Shown here piece after piece: positions 62,675 to 64,000 of a DNA stretch of 64,000 nt (position 1 is its first letter; each line of letters starts with the position of its first letter). The position numbers and the translations under genes were made by a program. This stretch comes from Sphingobium sp. JS3065. GTDB lineage: Bacteria; Pseudomonadota; Alphaproteobacteria; Sphingomonadales; Sphingomonadaceae. The stretch covers positions 866,501-930,500 of the forward strand of contig NZ_CP102665.1 of NCBI RefSeq assembly GCF_026427355.1, given 5' to 3'. The notes beneath the pieces were generated by a model. That model searched no databases, was not told the origin of the DNA, and saw nothing but the letters and a program-made list of their open reading frames with translations.

Positions 62675-63397
62675 TTATGCGATCTGTGGTTCGCGATAGC
62701 GTTCGCCGCTCGTCATCATTGCCCAGATCATGCGGGTGTTTTTGTTGGCGAGCGCCACTGCCGCAACCTTGACCTTTTTCCGTGCAAGCAGTTGCACGAT
62801 CCAAGGTCGTTTTGATTTGTGGCGCTCGGCGCAGCGGATCACTGCCATGGCACCGACGATGAGCATTTGCCGCAGATATCGATGTCCCGCCTTGGTGATG
62901 CCGCCAAGCCGCTCCTTGCCGCCACTGGAGTTTTGTCGCGGCACCAAGCCAATCCAGGCGGCAAGATTGCGTCCTGAGCGGAAGATCGCTGGATCGGGTA
63001 CTGTGGCAACGATGGCGCTGGCCAGTAGTGGCCCGACGCCCGGTATCTCCATCAGACGCCGCCCGATTTCGGTTTCTCGGGCGCTTGCCATGATCCGGCG
63101 ATCATTTTCGAGAATCTGTTCTTTCACGATCCGCAGTTGAGTTGCCAGCATCTCAAGGCATATCCGCACATCGACTGGCACACGATTGTCGGTCGTATCG
63201 GCAATCACATTCAGGAGTTGATCAATCCCATTTCTGCCGATCGGTGCGACGATGCCAAACTCAGCAAAATGCGCTCGCAATGCATTCGATAGCTGTGTCC
63301 GCTGGCGGTTGAGGATCAGGCGAACACGATGCAACATCATCGTGCTTTGCTGTTCCGGCGATTTGATCCCGACGAATCGCATGGTCGGACGCGTCAC
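62675..63397 (-). pseudogene. IS110-family transposase, N-terminally truncated
   Basis: 240 residues corresponding to the middle and C-terminal part of an IS110 transposase: RPTMRFVGIKSPEQQSTMMLHRVR, then Transposase_20: EIPGVGPLLASAIVATVPDPAIFRSGRNLAAWIGLVPRQNSSGGKERLGGITKAGHRYLRQ (quoted in parts: EIPGVGPLLASAI, FRSGRNLAAWIGLVPRQ and GGITKAGHRYLRQML). The N-terminal DEDD domain (starting near FVGIDVAK) is missing. Frame remains open for a few codons before GTG at 63397 with GAIC-like sequence, but the rest is unrelated. It cannot be an active transposase by itself. Confidence 0.82.
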
Positions 63398-63726
63398 CGC
63401 TGCAGTGCGAGAATATCGGCAGATCGCTCCTCGACACGGCGCGAGCGCATGTCTCCGCCTTGAGGCTTGGAGGCCAAAGGCGCCTGTCTTGCGTCGCTGC
63501 GCCCGCCCGCGTTGGTGTGCGGATCCGGCCGAACGCCAGGCTTACTTACTTTATATTAGTATTTTTCCTTTAGTTACCAGCTGGCGCGTCTTCACGAGGA
63601 GCGCGGGCAGTCACAACGGAAAGTGGAGGGGTAGTTGCATAAACCATTCTTCCGATCCGCTTGCACGCCCTCCTTGGCGGTCCGGCGTGGACAGTGTGCG
63701 CTCCCAATCATGGAAACCGACATCTG
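63398..63726. other. Gap between IS110 remnant and chemoreceptor gene
   Basis: No gene is called. The left part probably includes broken DNA of the IS110 insertion. An AT-rich patch at about 63540-63570 (TTTATATTAGTATTTTTCC) is a plausible promoter of the chemoreceptor that follows. Confidence 0.45.
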
Positions 63727-64000
63727 ATGCTGTCGTTGTCCTCGATCCGTCGAAGCCGATTGGCCGATTGGCCGTTGATTGCCAAATTCGGTATCACGCC
63801 GGCGCTGACGTTGGGCCTCCTGCTGCTGATGGCGGTGATCGAAGTGTCTGCGCTGAACAAGGTGCGCAGTGAGAACGATCATGTCGTTGATGTTGTCATG
63901 CCGGAATCTACCGAGCTCACCGAAGTGCGCGCGCGCTTCGAGAAAGCCGACGCAGATCTCGCCCGGCTCGTTCTCGCTGAGGCCGCCAACCCGGGCAAGA
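63727..64000 (+). CDS. Methyl-accepting chemotaxis protein (5' part; runs off the window)
   Basis: The first 91 codons of a membrane chemoreceptor. A basic start (SIRRSRLADWP) precedes a membrane helix (GITPALTLGLLLLMAVIEVSAL) and then a periplasmic helix with heptad-like charges (NKVRSENDHVVDVVMPESTELTEV...), as in four-helix-bundle sensor domains. The signalling part is beyond the edge. ATG at 63727 is the first good start; an SD is not obvious. Whether it belongs to the island or to the older chromosome cannot be told. Confidence 0.75.
   Translation, partial: MLSLSSIRRSRLADWPLIAKFGITPALTLGLLLLMAVIEVSALNKVRSENDHVVDVVMPESTELTEVRARFEKADADLARLVLAEAANPGK

Overview
The window is high-GC chromosomal DNA from an alphaproteobacterium of the sphingomonad group (Sphingobium/Sphingomonas-like; inferred, not tested by a database search). 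The support is: four TonB-dependent receptors in 64 kb, a large 180-kDa-type NAD-glutamate dehydrogenase, a class I fumarase, a SleB-type cell wall hydrolase, a PAS_5 protein, and dispersed extragenic palindromes with sphingomonad-like ends. Most of it is core chromosome. The last 3 kb, after tRNA-Thr, looks like the start of an integrated island.

Layout. 1-8.8 kb: 5' part of nrdA (minus), a glutathione S-transferase, class I fumarase, a small DUF559 endonuclease framed by inverted repeats, an EamA exporter, a soluble chemotaxis-type signalling protein, and a LiuR-like MerR regulator in an operon with an acyl-CoA dehydrogenase. 8.9-16.1 kb: DUF2946 protein, TonB receptor and a decayed PepSY gene, a COG2509 flavoprotein, a TonB-C-like secreted protein, a small AT-rich patch holding a degenerate SNase and a Fic fragment, and tRNA-Gln. 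16.2-25 kb: rpoC and rpoB (minus) with a clear intrinsic terminator, a long leader, and no rplJL upstream. 25-30 kb: TonB receptor, MFS transporter and LuxR-type regulator. 30-41 kb: cell wall hydrolase, cysK, MFS exporter, HerA-like ATPase, hflK-hflC-htrA, mrp. 41-46 kb: CoA-binding protein, molybdopterin dehydrogenase large subunit, hemH, phaB and a ribbon-helix-helix protein.

46-53.3 kb is the most coherent functional block. A catecholate-type TonB receptor, a TonB, and a PiuC-type dioxygenase run rightwards. Facing them is a four-gene operon: PepSY membrane protein, DUF2271, DUF4198 and ApbE. The DUF2271 protein carries a DGVSGAT flavinylation motif and ApbE is the enzyme that would attach FMN to it. 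I therefore read the block as iron-chelate uptake coupled to a flavin-based periplasmic reductase. Related TTGCAAT/TTCGC/TCGCA motifs lie in front of the receptor, tonB and the PepSY operon and could be a shared iron-responsive operator.

53.4-60.7 kb: MlaA, NAD-glutamate dehydrogenase, PAS_5 protein. 60.8-64 kb: tRNA-Thr with its 3' end as a likely attachment site, a P4-type integrase, a truncated IS110 transposase, and the start of a chemoreceptor gene cut by the window edge.

The best candidate for something under-described is the DUF559 element at 3487-3980: an endonuclease ORF inside nested inverted repeats. A 165-bp copy without the ORF but with 12-bp perfect terminal inverted repeats lies at 6367-6531, and a solo end lies at 8851-8880. 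This looks like an autonomous/non-autonomous pair of a small mobile palindromic element. The second is the flavinylation-linked iron uptake block. No CRISPR array, rRNA gene or recognisable riboswitch was seen.
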